A DNA stretch of 64,000 nt. It comes from Lepidonotus clava (Eukaryota; Annelida; Polychaeta; Phyllodocida; Polynoidae). The DNA lies in the NCBI GenBank assembly GCA_936440205.1, contig OW387150.1, positions 14,792,152 to 14,856,151 on the forward strand. The letters are read 5' to 3'. This document shows, one piece after another, positions 62,501 through 64,000 of this stretch (position 1 is its first letter; each line of letters opens with the position of its first letter). The position numbers were made by a program, and so were the translations under genes. Under the pieces are notes generated by a model. That model was not told where the DNA came from and searched no databases. It saw nothing but the letters and a program-made list of their open reading frames with translations.

Positions 62501-64000
62501 TCTAATCGATCACAATATCTGCGTAGTCTTGTACCCAACCACATGATCTGAGCGTTTACTTTCGGCATCAATTGATTCCTACTTTACCTTTCTACTTTTA
62601 GAACATATGTTTATAACTTTGTCCATCAGTGTCGACGAAATTCGTAGAAATGCAAGTTTTAGAAATTCATAATCACATTTTAAAAAAACATTGGCAAGAT
62701 CTGGAAAAGTTCACTAGTTTCGTTTTCTTTGATTGTTTCGGAGAACCGTTCGATCTCAGGGTCAATGCTTTTGTCTAACTCTAGCCAAGAAAAATCCAAA
62801 GCATATCCACAGCCAAAATGACTCGCGAAAATCATCATTGGCCACTTTTCATGAAAAATTAGGATGTTGTGGTTGCAATTAGTTGGCATCCAAGAGCTTC
62901 CCCCCTAATTACCAAACTGGTTATACTTAATGCACATCATTACATGTCAGATGTTTGGCAGGTGTATTGTCCAACGTCCACTTTATAAAGTCTATCACAT
63001 GTGATTTTCAATCACGTGTGATATACAATATGCATATGACGAACAGTTTCAAGCACAGACACGTGAGTTAGACACACGTGTATTGAATTTGTGTAATTTA
63101 TGTTTTCAAGTACCTTATGCGCTGTAGAAAACATGTTATTTTGCTATCCAGCATGTTACTTTTGTTCTCATAGCCTGTATCTTTCATTTGGTAATCTTTT
63201 TCCTTTTTTCTACAATCTATTGCCTGTGAGGATTTTGTTGGCGCTATATTCATGAGGCATTTTCATGTTTACGTTTGACTTATAAATCCTAATGATTTTA
63301 TAACGAGGTTGAATAATTGTGTCGTTGAACGTTCTTGACAATCAGTTTTTGTAGATTGATAACCAGTTTGATAGGTGTTGTCAGATTAATTAGGTCAAAA
63401 CTACATTATCACTTTGTACTGTATACTATATACATTTATTCTGTTGCTTACAATTCACCTTACCACAGATTTTCAGTTCTTTAAGAACCTGCAGGCTAAT
63501 TTGATCTGAATTTGTCGACAAAACCCCTGGAAAACATATAGAAAATAAACAATTTATTGTTATATATATATATATATATATCCATATGAAATGCATACAT
63601 CTTCAAACAACTTAAATGATGATCACTAGTTTTTGATAATGTTAATATTCTAATTAGGATATAATTCATGAAAATTACTATGCTAAAGCCTTGCGTTTTG
63701 TTGACATAATATTACCCAGCATGCAACCTGATAGCAGTACAGGCTATTTCACTGTCCCACGTTTCTACTTTATGACATTAAATTCTGTAAATTTATATAT
63801 AAAGGGAAAGAATCAGAAAAAAAGTAAAAGTAAAAGTAACAGCAGAAGGTCTCATTGTTTAATTGATTTTAGTTGTTACAATTGTTATCGTGCACTGGGC
63901 CAACGATGTGTCCCAGTATTACGTTAACTGATTAATGACACATCATGCATTACCAGGCCAACATATTTATGATAATTTATGCATGATGGTTAATCTTTCA
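59563..64000. other. Gene-free AT-rich stretch to the window end
   Basis: No supported gene. GC-richer patches near 60780-60850 and 61680-62080 show no convincing exon. A (TA)n run is at 63561-63581 and a possible transposon-like end (GTTATCGTGCACTGGGCCAA) at about 63883. Confidence 0.45.

Noticed and set aside
1-64000. CRISPR arrays, bacterial operons, rRNA genes
   Set aside because: Nothing in the window fits; tandem repeats here lack the regular repeat-spacer pattern and the gene structure is eukaryotic.

Overview
This window is animal genomic DNA, most likely from a marine invertebrate. It is AT-rich (roughly 63% AT by eye), has long GT-AG introns, and is full of short non-autonomous transposons, minisatellites and palindromes. 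GC-rich exons lie scattered between them. I cannot name the species from sequence alone.

One gene can be assembled with confidence: a dual oxidase maturation factor (DUOXA) on the minus strand, running from a TATA-type promoter near 34.13-34.16 kb down to a stop codon at 12001-12003. I place nine coding exons (31776-31788, 30020-30183, 22763-22820, 22101-22235, 21372-21437, 15265-15418, 13599-13810, 12949-13094, 12001-12453) and one probable non-coding first exon ending at 34050. Every junction is GT-AG and the reading frame is continuous. The 466-residue product has five membrane segments and the DUOXA hallmark blocks: MGWFD..R near the N-terminus, VGL..VNITL, V.YNE.F.F, GLP.P.LYVAE.F, and R.AGHF. 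It also carries a 150-residue Ser/Ala/Asp-rich cytoplasmic tail encoded by one exon. Members of this family pair with the H2O2-producing dual oxidases (DUOX), carry them out of the ER and support activity at the cell surface. I saw no DUOX exons elsewhere in the window, although DUOX and DUOXA are head-to-head neighbours in mammals.

Layout: 1-4.8 kb holds short repeats, including a piggyBac-type MITE with TTAA target sites and a TA-flanked MITE. 4.8-7.5 kb holds a duplicated sequence that looks like the remains of an LTR retroelement. 7.5-10.8 kb is gene-poor, with a degenerate minisatellite. 10.8-34.16 kb is the DUOXA transcription unit, whose introns contain MITEs, tandem repeats next to splice donors, hairpins and CpG-rich islands, and whose 3' UTR contains five TGACGTCA palindromes. 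34.2-64 kb has no recognisable gene. It holds an approximately 320-bp satellite (41.85-43.0 kb), two copies of one MITE (49.8 and 50.6 kb), other TIR elements (47.95, 52.57 and 59.24 kb), a 400-bp G-rich minisatellite (52.05 kb), and two CpG/GC-rich islands (45.2 and 57.8-58.3 kb) with exon-like but unassigned open frames.

I did not find a new multi-gene system. The items most worth a second look are the CRE-palindrome cluster, the repeat-borne splice donors and hairpins in DUOXA, the long DUOXA tail, and the unassigned open frame at 57801-58013.
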